Origin: a virus
Length of the DNA stretch: 63,015 bases
Direction: 5' to 3' (one strand)
IMG/VR virus record: IMGVR_UViG_3300009496_001865
Location: 1 to 63,015 of that record
The translations under genes and the position numbers were made by a program. Positions 44,901 through 55,158 of the stretch are shown in pieces; the first letter of the stretch is position 1; each line of letters starts with the position of its first letter. The notes beneath the pieces were generated by a model, which made no database searches, was not told the DNA's origin, and worked only from the letters and a program-made list of their open reading frames with translations.

Positions 44901-47900
44901 ATGCTAAACCTTTATCAGTATCACTTGGATACTCAATATAATATCTATAAACACTACTGTTTTTATCTACATCTAATCTTACATATTCTCCCATTGTAGG
45001 GTCAAAGTCAAATTCTAAAACACCACAATACTTAACTCTACCTGAACCACCATCTTGGAAATCTGTTAAACTGCCTACTGAACCTGATCTTGCAACTGGC
45101 TGGCCATATGGACTACCTGCTGAACCTGCCTGATAAATGCTACCAGCATTTGCAGAAGCATAAGCACCTGCACGTGAACTGTATGAATTATATCCGCCTT
45201 GGTTTGTGCCTGTTTGCCCTATTGACGTGCTTAGTGCAGGACCTAGTAATTCTTGTTTCTCTACATTTGTTGCCTTTCTTATAGATGAGAACGAAGCAGT
45301 TGTTGATAACAATCTGCCGCCTGAGGTTGCCTTTGTTGTTGTTTGGAAAAATTCAAATTTATCTGCCGCACTATACATATCAAATACAACTTTAACTCTA
45401 CCTTTACATTTAAGTCTGTAATGCCATGTATCGTTTACTTTCCATGTTGACGTTGACTGCTGATTCTTTTCTCTTGCTACAAACGAACATGGTATTGGAT
45501 TTGAAACAACAACATTTCCGTTTCCTGGTGTTGTAGGAACACTTGTATTGCCGGGTGGAACCGATACATTTGAATTTGATGTTGGCGGATCCGGTGCTAC
45601 ATATACTGGAGGTAGGTCTGTTCCACACGGTGTTTTAGCAGTATGTGTAACTGCCGCCGATGGAATAATTACAACTGCACCTGTATTAGTTACTGTGCCT
45701 TGTGCTACTGTGCTTGTTGCCGGTGGTGCTGATGTTCCTTGACTTCCTGCAGGACCACTTCCTGTTGGCGTAACCAAATTTGGAACTTTAATAATTGTAT
45801 TAATGTTAGGACCTTGAGTTGCTACTCCGCCTAAATTAATTAAGAAATTTTCAGGTATAAAATGCTTTTGTCCGTTAATATCTACTTCTCTTGAACCAGG
45901 TCCGCCAAATGTTAATCCTGAGAATGAGCTCTGTATTCCTTTTAAGAAATATCCCGGATGTATAGCAACCTTTGAACCATTTGAAATACCTGTTTTCCAA
46001 GTGCTTGTTTGATTGTCTACTTTGCGTTTACTATTAATTGCTGATGCATTAACTTGTTTAACAAATTGTGATCTTGTTCTAATCCAATTTTGTTTTAATT
46101 TATTTGCTTTATTGCCTTGCTGTTTACTAAAGTAATTTCCTATGCCACCAATGTATGCTTTACCATACTGGCCAAAGTCTACTAATGCATCATCGCCTTT
46201 AAGTGCATCAGCATAGTTTACAATATTAAGTTCGTTACTTCCAATATATGCTTTAGGTGGTCCTATAAGATTAGGTATAGTTGTTACACCTTGTCCCGGT
46301 GCTCCGCCCATTATTGATGTAAGAGGAGGAATAACAACTCCTGCTGTTATTGGACTTGTATTTTTCCAACCAGTTGTTAATGCTGTTCCAACGTTATATG
46401 GTATTTTTCCAATTACCGGAGGAACTTTTATATGGTTACGAATCTTGCCTACATCTTTAGGCTTAGTTGTGGCTAAGCCTAATACTGGACTACCTGCCAT
46501 TAATCCATGTTGTATATTGGTTAAATATGGCATCTTACCAATTACTTGTTTAGGATTAATATTTAAGCCTGGCAATGCCAAGTTATTAAGCATTGGTATA
46601 GATAATGAAAAACTTCCTTCATGGACCATAAATCCACGTTTAACTTCTTGTTGGAAGTTAAAGTCTTGCACCATTGCATCTATACTGTTTGTATTATTAA
46701 ATTTAATTTCACTATTGTTTAAATGTATAACATCATGATCTAGTGTAGTTATAGTTGGAAGATTAGATGCGTCTTGACTTATATTTTGATGATCATATGG
46801 AAAAACACCACTTGTAATAATTGTGTTAGCATCTGGAATTGATTTTACTTTATAAACAACATTATAGTATCTAGGGTCTATATTATGAACTGCAATTTTC
46901 TTACCGGCGTATCCGGCATTAATACCATGTGCTGGTGCTGTTATTTTAACTTCTGATAGTAATACATTTCCTGTGTTAGTAGATGAATTTGTAATATATT
47001 TCCTGTCGATTACAAAACTGTTATTATTTACTGCTTCTGTTGTAAAGTAACCGCTATACTCTTTTGCATTGATTTTTACAACTTCATTAGAACCAATATC
47101 AATATTACTACTACATGTTATTCTTGTTTTACCAAAGTAAGTATATGACAAACTTGCTGATGTATTTTCTATATTAGAAAGTGCTGTATTAGCCGCCATG
47201 TCATTAACTGCTTGGACACTAACACCAGTTTGATCTGTTTCTTTAATTTTAAACGAATCTGCGGTAACTTCACTAACAATAAATGCGTTTGCATGTAATG
47301 AACAGTTTGCATTACCTTCTGCATGTCCAAATGATACAGTTTCGCCATCTTCTAATGTAAATGGTATTGTGTTAATTAATATAACGTTAGCACCAGGCAC
47401 TTGTGATGTCAATGCTTCTGCTGATGCAAATCCACTGGCCGCTGGTGTTATACTTGAAATTGGCAATACTGCTGTTGGATTTGGACCAATAGCACTAATT
47501 GTTTTTTCTGTCATAACAGGCGGATATAAGTTTTTTAATCTAGCCTGTTTATTTTCTATTAATTCTTCGTTTGTCCAAACAACAAATTTATCACTGAGTT
47601 CAGCGTCTTTTATAATTAAATGATAATCTAAGTAACGTCCTGTATCTGAACCTTGAATAAAGTTAGTATCTATGTAATTAAATAAACTATCGCCATTTTT
47701 ATATAGATATGATGTAGCATCTCCTTGATCTTGTTCTACAAAACTCACTGTGGTATTAGCAACTTCTCTAACCTTATAAACATTAAAATCGTTATTTTCT
47801 GCTACACCAACATGTATAGTTTCATTAATGTCAGGCTGGAAACGTTGGTTCTCACCAAACAGTCCAGCAATATCTGTTATGCCAAATGTTTGATAATCTA

Positions 47901-50900
47901 CTGTTCTTTCGTCTACATAACCTGCATTAGGTATGTCAAAATATTTAGAATCAGTTAAACCAGTGTAGTCAACTTTTCCTGTTGTTGGCCATAAGTTACT
48001 TTCTCTTACGCCAATCGGCTTTCTTAAGAATCTAGTTTGATCGTCAATATCAATCAATATAGTTTCGTCGCCTTTTATGTCTGGAGTAATTTCAAATGTT
48101 TGTATGCTCTTAGTTCTAATTGCAATACTATCTTTTGTAGTAGTTTTAATACTGACCTTAGCACCAGGTATATCACTTTTTACTGTATTAGTAAACTCAA
48201 TTGTTCCAGACTCTACAAGCAAAACTGTATCGTCGTTTTTAATTGAACCACCTAGTAATTCATTAACATTATGTATTGTTAATTCTGTAGTAGTTGCTGT
48301 AAATTGACGTTTATAGTTTGTATTAAGTAATTTATTTCCATTAACAAAAACATCTAAATGTGGGTATGACAAATTAAACAGTTCAATATTTTCTGTTGCT
48401 AATGTTATAGGTAATGCAATATTTACATCGCCTGTGAAAACTGTATCGTCACTTACTGCACCTGTAGAATCATTAGGGTCAACACGTTGTATATCTGCTG
48501 GCACTGATGATGCACTAACAACAAAACTTATTTCGTTTCTTGATCCTGCATGATATGTATAATCTGTTGTAGGTGTTAATGTTGTTGAACCTATTTTAAC
48601 ATCTATATCATTTATTGTTGTTGCGCCTGTTCCTAATGTTGCTTCGTTATCTACTGTTGCTACACTATATCTTTGTCTTGTAGTGTAGTCTCCTTTAGTG
48701 ATGTTAATGTTTGCCCAACTGCCGTCGCTATCATTAAGATTAAATTCTTTACCTGATATTACTACCTTATAATCAAGTAATGAGTTACCAGTAGATGCGT
48801 CTACAGTTTCTGCAACTACAGTAGTTGCTGATACATTTGGCAAACTAGCATGAGCATTAATTGTATTAGCAACATCTGTTATCAATGTTGTTGATGAAAA
48901 ATTAAAACTTATTGCATTTGCAGGATTTGTAAAATTATCTGTTACTGTTACTGTTCCTAATTTTCCTGTAACATCTATATTACTTAATTTGCTACCTTCT
49001 GCTGTTGGAGTTTTAAGTGTTGTTTGTGAATCTGATAATACAATATTACCTGCCACCACTGTAGCCGTCACAGGCTCTGTGTAACCTTTTCCTTGATTGG
49101 TTATAGTAAATGCATTAATCGAACCGTTACTTGCTATTATAGGGTTTGCTGTTGCTTGTATACCGCCATTTGCAATAGTAATCTCAGTTGGTGTGCTAAT
49201 TTCTAATGTAGGTGCAGTATAATACTTGTGCTGTGGTTGTAGCACGTCAATTCTATCTATAGCACCTGTTGTATCTTCTGGGAATGCCAAAGTAATTAAC
49301 TGTGGATTCTGATTAACATCTGCTTTATCTATTTTAAGTTCTATAGGTTGATCATTTTCTAGATCACCAAATTCACCTGTTTTAATTGCCCACTCTGAGT
49401 ATAAATTTATATTACCTTGAACAATACTATCACTCTTAGCAAGTTTTACAATACTGTTTGCTGTTCCTTTACCTTGCAAGAAACCTGTATAGAATTCAAA
49501 TTGTGTGTCATCATCAATATCTAAATTATTTAAATAGTCTCTTTCTTGATACCCAAATAGTTTTCTTGAAGTATCATAAATTTGTTTCTCTACTGGTATA
49601 AACCCTAGTTCATAATATCTGCCCATTGTTTGAGCCATATTATCTAAGTTAGGTTTAAGTTCATCGTCTTGTATAATGTAACCTTCTGATAAAAGTTTAC
49701 CCTGCCAATTTGCAGTTTTTTTACCTTTAATTTTTAATCTGTTTTGCTTTTGACCTATTACTGAATCAAATATTGTATCATTAAAATTTGTTTTATTATC
49801 TAAAATTAAAGCATGTTCCATTTGTTGTGTGAATAACATGCAACCATAAATTTGAGAACCTACTGGTGGTTCTATTTCTATTTTATTATCTGTTCTTATA
49901 ATTGTGCAGTCTTGTGGTGTTATTGCTTTCCCGGCCTGATCTAATAATGCAAACTGGTTTCTATCTACTCTGTTTATCTTAGATATAAATTCTTTATCTT
50001 TTTCAAATACAACTTTTGAAGCAAGTGGTGATATTTCTAAAACATTATTTGCTTCCCAGCCTCCTGCAACAAAAAATAAAAATTGCTTACCTGAATATAA
50101 CCAATCACGTTCTTCATTAATATCTGAATCATAAGTTTCAAAATTAAAGCCTTGTAGTTTTTGATAATTTCCTAAGTCTATTAAAAATTGAAAAACTTCT
50201 TGATAAGTTGTAAATTCTGTGTTATAATTAACTCGTTTAACTTCGCCTGTGGTTTCTGTAAACCCTGTTGCCCTAATGGCACCTTCTTGTGGTAAACTTG
50301 CTAACGAAGTCCACAACGTAGACATAAATGATTCTGAACTTGGAACTAATGTAGGTGCTATGTAATATCTATCTAAATATTCTACAATAGTATCTTTTGC
50401 ATAACTAGTATTAGGTAACCATGAAGTATACGAAGCAGGTGTTCCTGCAACTTCTTCTGTAAATGACTGCCCACTAGTATTAGGTGCTAGTGTATTAAAG
50501 TATCCAAAGTTTTTATCATAGCCTTTAACTTTATACCCATCAACTGTTTTTTCTATAATTACTCCACTATAAAAGTTTCTACTCTTATAAGGTGAATTAT
50601 GTATAAGCAAGTCTATATTTTCATTTGGAATAATTAAACTGCCTGAACGGCCCGTTGGACTAAATTGGTCTGTTCTTAATATTAATGTATCTTTATCTGT
50701 ATACCCTGCTAGTCTATGTCCTAATTTAACATCAACTGATTGAAGTTTTTTAATAAAGTCAGTTGTAATATCTAATCCTTGGAACTTTAACCAACTGTAA
50801 ATAAATTGTGTATATCCAATATTAGTTTGTATATCATCAGAGTCGTCTATTTTAACACCATGGACTTTGAAGTCTGTGCTACTTCTAAAGTCAAATGGTT

Positions 50901-53900
50901 TTCTAGTATCTTTGTCTACCAGTTTAAATTCTTCTGCACTAGGTATTATTACATCTAATGGCTCTGCATATACACTTGCAAATTTACCTGGATGTTTTAA
51001 TAGTAATGCTTCTGTAACTGCAAATGGATAATCCTCTGAATACTTCCATGCATTTTCTACAGGAGCACCATCGCCAAGTTGCCATGGATTATTAATTAAT
51101 GTTATGTCTTTAGAAACTGAGTCAGTTGCTGTGCTTGTTATTGCACTTGACGTTCCTGTCGGTATAGTAGCACTTGCATTCTTATTATTAGCAATATCGT
51201 GTGATGCAATATAATACTTGCCTTTGTAAGTTAGGTCTGAGCCTTCATTAACAACTCCTCCGATTACAAATGGGAAGTTACTGTTTGCAACATAGTGCCA
51301 AACTTTTGTAGTTGGACTATCAACAGTATAAGAATAACGTAAATTATATGCATTTGTAACATACCCGTCTGTTCCTGCTAATGCAGTATTGGCTTGATAA
51401 TCTTCTACAAAGTGACCTGTATATGTTCCTCCAGGTCCCGATGCTCTTGTTCCTGTTTTAAGTTCAAATATACTACTGATAGCAACAACATTGCTAGAAA
51501 CATTACTTGCATCACTGTAACCATATGGCCCATAAATTGGTAAGCCATCAAATGCCCACCCTACTTTTGGTGAAGCCTCTGTGGTGCTCCATGCTTCGAG
51601 CCCTGCACTTGCTGGTGTAATTTGATAAACTCCTTCTTCAAGAGTTTCATTATTTTTAACTGCATTATAATTCCAAATACCTTCTGACTTCCAACTACCT
51701 TTTGCAGGATTCACAATTGGGACACCTGTAACTGTTACACCAATATATTCACTTGGAATATTTTCACTTGCTTGAGTAATAGTATTATAACTTGCTAGTA
51801 AAGGTATATTATATGTATTATCTAAACTGCCGCTTTTTATATAAGTGTTATTGCTGTCATAACTGCTTGTAACCTGATTAGTTAAAACAATACTATTTGT
51901 AATAACATTTGTATTAGATGACCTACCATTATTATAAATTGTTGTTAATGTTGTAGATCCTGTGTTTGTAATCTCGCCTGGAGACTTTAAAGCACCGCTG
52001 GAATTAATTGGGTAGTAATTACTTAACCCTGTTCTTGCATATGGATTATTGTTTTTGTATTTGTTTCCTGTAACATTTTCTCCACCGCCTTGTCTAATTA
52101 TACCTGCTTCTAGATCACTCCACATAGCAGTATTACTTAAATCATAAGTTGTTCCGTATTGTGTATCCCACCACGACGGTTTGTCAAAAAAGCCTAACAT
52201 TTCCCACGGATGTGTATGAGGTCTTACTGTATCGTAATAGTATTCATACCAGCCTCTCCAGTGCCCTGGTTTATTTTCTGTTCCCTTATAGTTCCAAGTC
52301 CATTTATCTGTTTCGTCATAAAATTCGTTTGTTACAGCATCAACTTTATTAGAACTTGACCAATTTGTAAAACTGTTACGCAACATGTCGTTGTATTCAT
52401 TAACTTTTACACCGTCTCTAAAAGCACCCGGTCTTACATTATGCACACTTAATTTTGAATGTTGGTCTGCGTCTCTTAAACTTTTTAATGCAGAGTTATA
52501 AATCCTTTTTTCTAATTCTAATAAAACATCATCTCTTTTATCTCCTAGCAACGGAGTTTTACTTCCGTCGTGCCCTACTAATAATTTAATAGGAGTCTGA
52601 AAACTATTATCTGTTTCTATTTGAGGATGAAATAAAGGATACAATCCCATTGTGCTAGGTGTTGGTGGACACTCTGCACTATCTCTGTCTTTGTCGTAAA
52701 ATTTTGCTATAATATTATCATCTAGTTTAAAATCAGCAATAGTTGAAGCAGTAAATGTTATTTTAATTGGGTTAGCATTATCAATAGTGTAATCGTCATC
52801 TACAAGTAATAATTTATTTTTAGAAGTATCTCTTACATGGTATATTAATAAACTGTTTTCTAAAGTGTTTAAGTCTACATACTTTGATAGTGTGTATTCT
52901 GTTCTTGCTACATCATTTATAATTATTGTTTCTTTTGTAAAATTATCACCAAATGGTAATACGTATGATGTATCAAATACTCCTTTGCCTACACTAAATG
53001 ATTTTAAATTTCTTAAAATTGTCTCTAAAGCAGTTTCCATTGATAGTCCTGCTTTGTTGAGATCAAAATTATTATTATACTTGTCTATCTCTTTGATCAA
53101 ACGTTTTTTATACTTTGTATATTCTCTGCCTGTAAATCTTAAAGAGTCAACTAAGTTATGTGGCTGGTCATCTAATAAGAAAGCACCGTGTATTAAGTCG
53201 TCATTAGTTTTTACAATTAAATCTGCTTTGGAAATATCTTTATCGATACTGTTAAAATTATTTTTTCCTAAAGCATGTCCTGTAAAGTCATCTTGCATTT
53301 CCATATACTTTTTAAAATGCGGTAAGTATTCTGGTTCTGCAATGTTTGTAAATTCAGTATTAAATGGATTTGATTTCCAACTTAAAGGAATATCATATCT
53401 ACTGTTGTTTAAAAATGTAATACCATCAGTAGTATTTGCTTCTATTTCAATAATGTCGCCTTTCTTTAAATTAAACGTTGAAAATTGTATTGCTCTATTG
53501 CTATATGAATATGCTGTTTGTATTGTATCATTGACTCTTACAATTAAATCTCTACCGCTAGGAGCAGATGTTTTTATAACAGGCACACAACCTGCATCAT
53601 AAATTGTTCTTTTATCAGAGACATCAGTTATGCTTACAACATGTTTTGTTTTTACATTCTGTCTTGATTCTTCAACAGCACTTTTAAAATTACTATGATA
53701 TTCAGTGCCTTCTTTATAATAGTATTCGCCTTTAATAAGAGTAGCCTGTGAACTACCAAATGCTGTATAAGTGTATTGATCGTTCTTTAAGAAATCTGTA
53801 AATGTAATTTCACTTACAGTTTTATAATTACTGTAAGAAAGAGGAAATCCTAATTCTGTGTCACTAGTGCCAGTGCCTTGTTTGTATCCGAATATTTTTC

Positions 53901-55155
53901 CACCTTTAAAACTTGCTTGAGGATATGATCCAGCATCATCTAATGCAATCGTTTTATCATCATAAAGTTTAAATAATGGATCTTGGTTTAATCTTGTTTT
54001 TTGTTGAACCTCTTTTAATTCTCCTGATTTAAGAATTAACTCTTTACCTAATTGATTAAAACCTTTATTAATATTGTATACATCATTTTCTGCTATTGTA
54101 ACCGAACTTGTTAGTGTAATAGAACTGCCTACGCCTGCTACTGTCCAAATTTTAACTCTATCTGTTGCACTCTCATTTGGAAATACTATTGTGTCTCCAT
54201 TTACAAGTGTCCTAGTATCTACAGTAGCATTTTGCTGACCTATGATAGCATTCTTATTAAAACTTGTGCTTGATACAGTAACTTTACCTTTGTATGTTCC
54301 GCCATGATTATAAAGTTCTAAATCTTTATTAAACTCTAATATTGGTCTTTTTGCTCTATATTTTTTAGCAGGTAAACTGTCGCCTGCATCTAAAAAATTG
54401 TCTTCATGGAACCAATGATTAACTCTGCTCCATGCTGTTCCTGTTGTTGTGCCATGTTCTATAACAATATAATCTTTATTATCAAGTGTAGAACTACCAT
54501 ATGTAGTAGATGTGCTTAACTCGTAGTCAACAAGTCTAATTGATGTCCCTACACCTTGAACTATATATTTTTTATCTATGGAAACATTATCACCTGGAAT
54601 AATATTTGTTCCAGTAAACTTAACTACCATTCCGCTTCTAAATGCTTTACCACCTGCAGGTGTATATGTTTTCTTGCCTATAATATCTTTATCAATTGCA
54701 ATAGCATTTGAAATACCCGTAGGAGAAATTGTAATCTCTGTTGGACCTGTTATGCTCCAGAAATATTCTTGATAGTTAATAAACTTATCAATATTAATTG
54801 GTGGTAAAAATGTTTGATAGTTACTTGCAAATAAATGATTGTGGTCTCTAACAGGAGCACCATAGTTTCTTAATGTGTCTACAAATTCATCGTAAAATAA
54901 AACACTATCACTGTTTCCTGTTACAGCATTAGTTGTAGTTAGAACAGGACTTAATGCATAATGCTGTCTATCTGCATTATACTCGCTAATAAAAGAACCT
55001 GGTAATGCAGACTCTTCTCCAGACTGGTTACCTATATATCCTGTAAGTGGTATAGTATTTGCTTTACTGAATAACTGTTCTACTGTGCCTTCGAAGAAAT
55101 TCTTTAGTGCAGGCGTCTGCAGAATCGTTGGTAAAGTTTCTATAATTTTGGCCAT
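38944..55155 (-). CDS. giant virion protein (baseplate/tail), 5,403 aa, with YHYH domain
   Basis: A single uninterrupted frame covers a quarter of the window. The N-terminus (residues 1-140, 'LPTILQTPALKNFFEGTVEQLF') is of the type found in giant proteins encoded after gp6 in marine T4-like phages. A YHYH domain is marked by GWAFDGLPIYGPYGY near residue 1205. 'GxGY..P' beta-repeats occur near residues 2000 and 3870-3960. A Gly/Tyr/Ser/Pro-rich low-complexity part spans roughly 2950-3560. The last 700 residues include long charged helices and a strand-rich end. It may replace T4 gp7/gp8 and carry extra host-contact parts; that is inference. There is no clear Shine-Dalgarno sequence: the ATG follows the gp6 stop by a TAA triplet, so re-initiation is likely. 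Confidence 0.85.
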   Translation of the reverse strand: MAKIIETLPTILQTPALKNFFEGTVEQLFSKANTIPLTGYIGNQSGEESALPGSFISEYNADRQHYALSPVLTTTNAVTGNSDSVLFYDEFVDTLRNYGAPVRDHNHLFASNYQTFLPPINIDKFINYQEYFWSITGPTEITISPTGISNAIAIDKDIIGKKTYTPAGGKAFRSGMVVKFTGTNIIPGDNVSIDKKYIVQGVGTSIRLVDYELSTSTTYGSSTLDNKDYIVIEHGTTTGTAWSRVNHWFHEDNFLDAGDSLPAKKYRAKRPILEFNKDLELYNHGGTYKGKVTVSSTSFNKNAIIGQQNATVDTRTLVNGDTIVFPNESATDRVKIWTVAGVGSSITLTSSVTIAENDVYNINKGFNQLGKELILKSGELKEVQQKTRLNQDPLFKLYDDKTIALDDAGSYPQASFKGGKIFGYKQGTGTSDTELGFPLSYSNYKTVSEITFTDFLKNDQYTYTAFGSSQATLIKGEYYYKEGTEYHSNFKSAVEESRQNVKTKHVVSITDVSDKRTIYDAGCVPVIKTSAPSGRDLIVRVNDTIQTAYSYSNRAIQFSTFNLKKGDIIEIEANTTDGITFLNNSRYDIPLSWKSNPFNTEFTNIAEPEYLPHFKKYMEMQDDFTGHALGKNNFNSIDKDISKADLIVKTNDDLIHGAFLLDDQPHNLVDSLRFTGREYTKYKKRLIKEIDKYNNNFDLNKAGLSMETALETILRNLKSFSVGKGVFDTSYVLPFGDNFTKETIIINDVARTEYTLSKYVDLNTLENSLLIYHVRDTSKNKLLLVDDDYTIDNANPIKITFTASTIADFKLDDNIIAKFYDKDRDSAECPPTPSTMGLYPLFHPQIETDNSFQTPIKLLVGHDGSKTPLLGDKRDDVLLELEKRIYNSALKSLRDADQHSKLSVHNVRPGAFRDGVKVNEYNDMLRNSFTNWSSSNKVDAVTNEFYDETDKWTWNYKGTENKPGHWRGWYEYYYDTVRPHTHPWEMLGFFDKPSWWDTQYGTTYDLSNTAMWSDLEAGIIRQGGGENVTGNKYKNNNPYARTGLSNYYPINSSGALKSPGEITNTGSTTLTTIYNNGRSSNTNVITNSIVLTNQVTSSYDSNNTYIKSGSLDNTYNIPLLASYNTITQASENIPSEYIGVTVTGVPIVNPAKGSWKSEGIWNYNAVKNNETLEEGVYQITPASAGLEAWSTTEASPKVGWAFDGLPIYGPYGYSDASNVSSNVVAISSIFELKTGTRASGPGGTYTGHFVEDYQANTALAGTDGYVTNAYNLRYSYTVDSPTTKVWHYVANSNFPFVIGGVVNEGSDLTYKGKYYIASHDIANNKNASATIPTGTSSAITSTATDSVSKDITLINNPWQLGDGAPVENAWKYSEDYPFAVTEALLLKHPGKFASVYAEPLDVIIPSAEEFKLVDKDTRKPFDFRSSTDFKVHGVKIDDSDDIQTNIGYTQFIYSWLKFQGLDITTDFIKKLQSVDVKLGHRLAGYTDKDTLILRTDQFSPTGRSGSLIIPNENIDLLIHNSPYKSRNFYSGVIIEKTVDGYKVKGYDKNFGYFNTLAPNTSGQSFTEEVAGTPASYTSWLPNTSYAKDTIVEYLDRYYIAPTLVPSSESFMSTLWTSLASLPQEGAIRATGFTETTGEVKRVNYNTEFTTYQEVFQFLIDLGNYQKLQGFNFETYDSDINEERDWLYSGKQFLFFVAGGWEANNVLEISPLASKVVFEKDKEFISKINRVDRNQFALLDQAGKAITPQDCTIIRTDNKIEIEPPVGSQIYGCMLFTQQMEHALILDNKTNFNDTIFDSVIGQKQNRLKIKGKKTANWQGKLLSEGYIIQDDELKPNLDNMAQTMGRYYELGFIPVEKQIYDTSRKLFGYQERDYLNNLDIDDDTQFEFYTGFLQGKGTANSIVKLAKSDSIVQGNINLYSEWAIKTGEFGDLENDQPIELKIDKADVNQNPQLITLAFPEDTTGAIDRIDVLQPQHKYYTAPTLEISTPTEITIANGGIQATANPIIASNGSINAFTITNQGKGYTEPVTATVVAGNIVLSDSQTTLKTPTAEGSKLSNIDVTGKLGTVTVTDNFTNPANAISFNFSSTTLITDVANTINAHASLPNVSATTVVAETVDASTGNSLLDYKVVISGKEFNLNDSDGSWANINITKGDYTTRQRYSVATVDNEATLGTGATTINDIDVKIGSTTLTPTTDYTYHAGSRNEISFVVSASSVPADIQRVDPNDSTGAVSDDTVFTGDVNIALPITLATENIELFNLSYPHLDVFVNGNKLLNTNYKRQFTATTTELTIHNVNELLGGSIKNDDTVLLVESGTIEFTNTVKSDIPGAKVSIKTTTKDSIAIRTKSIQTFEITPDIKGDETILIDIDDQTRFLRKPIGVRESNLWPTTGKVDYTGLTDSKYFDIPNAGYVDERTVDYQTFGITDIAGLFGENQRFQPDINETIHVGVAENNDFNVYKVREVANTTVSFVEQDQGDATSYLYKNGDSLFNYIDTNFIQGSDTGRYLDYHLIIKDAELSDKFVVWTNEELIENKQARLKNLYPPVMTEKTISAIGPNPTAVLPISSITPAASGFASAEALTSQVPGANVILINTIPFTLEDGETVSFGHAEGNANCSLHANAFIVSEVTADSFKIKETDQTGVSVQAVNDMAANTALSNIENTSASLSYTYFGKTRITCSSNIDIGSNEVVKINAKEYSGYFTTEAVNNNSFVIDRKYITNSSTNTGNVLLSEVKITAPAHGINAGYAGKKIAVHNIDPRYYNVVYKVKSIPDANTIITSGVFPYDHQNISQDASNLPTITTLDHDVIHLNNSEIKFNNTNSIDAMVQDFNFQQEVKRGFMVHEGSFSLSIPMLNNLALPGLNINPKQVIGKMPYLTNIQHGLMAGSPVLGLATTKPKDVGKIRNHIKVPPVIGKIPYNVGTALTTGWKNTSPITAGVVIPPLTSIMGGAPGQGVTTIPNLIGPPKAYIGSNELNIVNYADALKGDDALVDFGQYGKAYIGGIGNYFSKQQGNKANKLKQNWIRTRSQFVKQVNASAINSKRKVDNQTSTWKTGISNGSKVAIHPGYFLKGIQSSFSGLTFGGPGSREVDINGQKHFIPENFLINLGGVATQGPNINTIIKVPNLVTPTGSGPAGSQGTSAPPATSTVAQGTVTNTGAVVIIPSAAVTHTAKTPCGTDLPPVYVAPDPPTSNSNVSVPPGNTSVPTTPGNGNVVVSNPIPCSFVAREKNQQSTSTWKVNDTWHYRLKCKGRVKVVFDMYSAADKFEFFQTTTKATSGGRLLSTTASFSSIRKATNVEKQELLGPALSTSIGQTGTNQGGYNSYSSRAGAYASANAGSIYQAGSAGSPYGQPVARSGSVGSLTDFQDGGSGRVKYCGVLEFDFDPTMGEYVRLDVDKNSSVYRYYIEYPSDTDKGLASTSGVTPGGANLPANNGQTNYGSGNPGAPGGTGYQSPFVQPAGAPQTKKQIGGGGGRYQHHKYAFQHNFGGFGNSSGSGFNYLPSVYRKKVKQTWQPSTPDNTPLGADKYVNTSYQRVSGGIVIPLSAPVPAPIQIAPRPIRGRSYSRYASLSGNLDLMWNPTTQRFTSKYDINKMDSMSGIGSGNIVSLVQYPGMPGYIPGTGIADGLNQSAPPVEVDGRAFNDRDADFNTNPVLKLIPKKKVDGIFRASKPIYAPIKYPTPQACIPMNDMGGLTPGDELIINGTRIVIPGGGVDATMNAILCQSGNGYKASKSAKDKQPAVRITSCTNAPLTFRDGCRGGAYKEVLDFHVVRSFSSGETRTNDAVIIPPTSGVTETTYNANGIPTSSTVSSITANYTRYLEDGTTASFSGSTSSTQGATYFNVSKTQQSGGDGYSVGDRLRAVGGTPVPSPHGGITEVCVSIPGLGYSSAANVKIYIGDGTTPGSGAIVSGVNLNQDGQITSVNLSNRGSGYSMENPPKVRVIDLDPSSTATPATLTAKIGGGKGFPERVAKFEVVSVVTADSLLHLNEGRPVGEIISIRIIDRGVYKIFPSDLTNGIPLEYDNINFGDEDDGTGAGSGLGQYDPLRQNAKLESPGGYDPIRGQFGGGTGARVFLTSREIPDCSERGDAKSALGLPDAITDTDIPFSLANDINEGLIGSGYDPKDLVVTYSPGSGGIGFLGIESPIFDGIAFDEVTPGMLENLGLPGGDYNNDLLCMYMTDETSVNEKNPVKGSASDYVDDDGYKLDQTEVEEELSIICVDTLTADPSSLFGNAIVTFTGDLYQYELRSAQTGGPVRLNRGISQSSRVAVLESLRYNKETDIANAAVEFAGISTTNKNEFANVWIDDVNGKWSYYENGTLIREQEQLVDSKFVKNALLYDDDTGAKEFDYHMWDPFKGVIPAFIETEIDYVSENDPVAYNNARSSFGKDNVGEVWWDTSTIRYKWYEQGSNRQRWLDWGKAMPGSGITLYEWCETEQLPIEYTGTGTPRNGSHYLTDVKYDSRSGDFKTYYYYWIQNKEEITGYAGIKNNRKFSTVELARYLADPIGQGLHTLSFVSNTSVVAGNLGSSLREEDDILQINISRNLNPLGLKHNSWKLLREGDNNSTVPADISNKLIDSLCEVNSVGDEVPNSKLSEAEKYGVKFRPRQTLFKNPKEARRLMREVLNEILADEKLKSLNPNWAASMPTRDYIIDANWYAIERVDNSNNKKIRYTSQEKAIMNVQSEKELESLKQSGLPDGAVIMVRGSATDRFHLWRWNAKSLKFTKIAIENETVRIKKEIYSDTNNAKLQAELRAFLVILRDKVFAGTEYWNKFFFEMLKYVYGEQKQIDWAFKTSYLFIEKEEQDLNTRIDFSPDNFNPVLEYMEEAKAYTAKIREYKDGKKTPIEYITGQMISDYDKPPYPDPIVGKVRILDPGNSDDQTIMSTDTDYKNWYNNYAQANTIVRSGKVKLVFDRVDWRLLGANSNISASSYNKLIADNIVLLNLTSNTDVQANANFTSSARIFKYDQEVRTQFVKDIDTYYGAGASSNVSYTQDATNMFAAVNSGALVKTLGLVKTKVGGGFRGEEIDANVFTKNSGSSFGKDMYEQAFGWDSAGWDDVNSIGGSFDSSIEVNNYIGTFTGNITYRKNNETVEGFDGVTFQRVLYGEERPEELALLSPLENLVFDITTSPYAYDTNNQIVSAISVGPYTTSNISRVGDTLTINNDVGINLLSNADVISLSSSSANITGNSFTVSNVASTSFTVNIPGLTASDVSAAGDVTFQKGPQTTEVEYIVHHDMFGGEEYLRVLRDGSTSSTTTQKFNIFDDEIHVADATKLPKPAPGKPGIVWIDGTERVEYRLVVGNTIKSLTRGTRGTTIQTHNQGVAVVSGAKTQIFDDPGTSGYGDRDPRTQVWLKEDGSTQGLTDITNRSTTVTIAAFLHGDSASATGFDVRGFDADPWDGI

Positions 55156-55158
55156 TTA

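Noticed and set aside
52865-53602. A 245-codon plus-strand open frame inside the giant virion gene
   Set aside because: It is antisense to strong coding sequence, is dominated by hydrophobic and Ser/Leu codons produced by reading AT-rich coding DNA backwards, and has no family resemblance.
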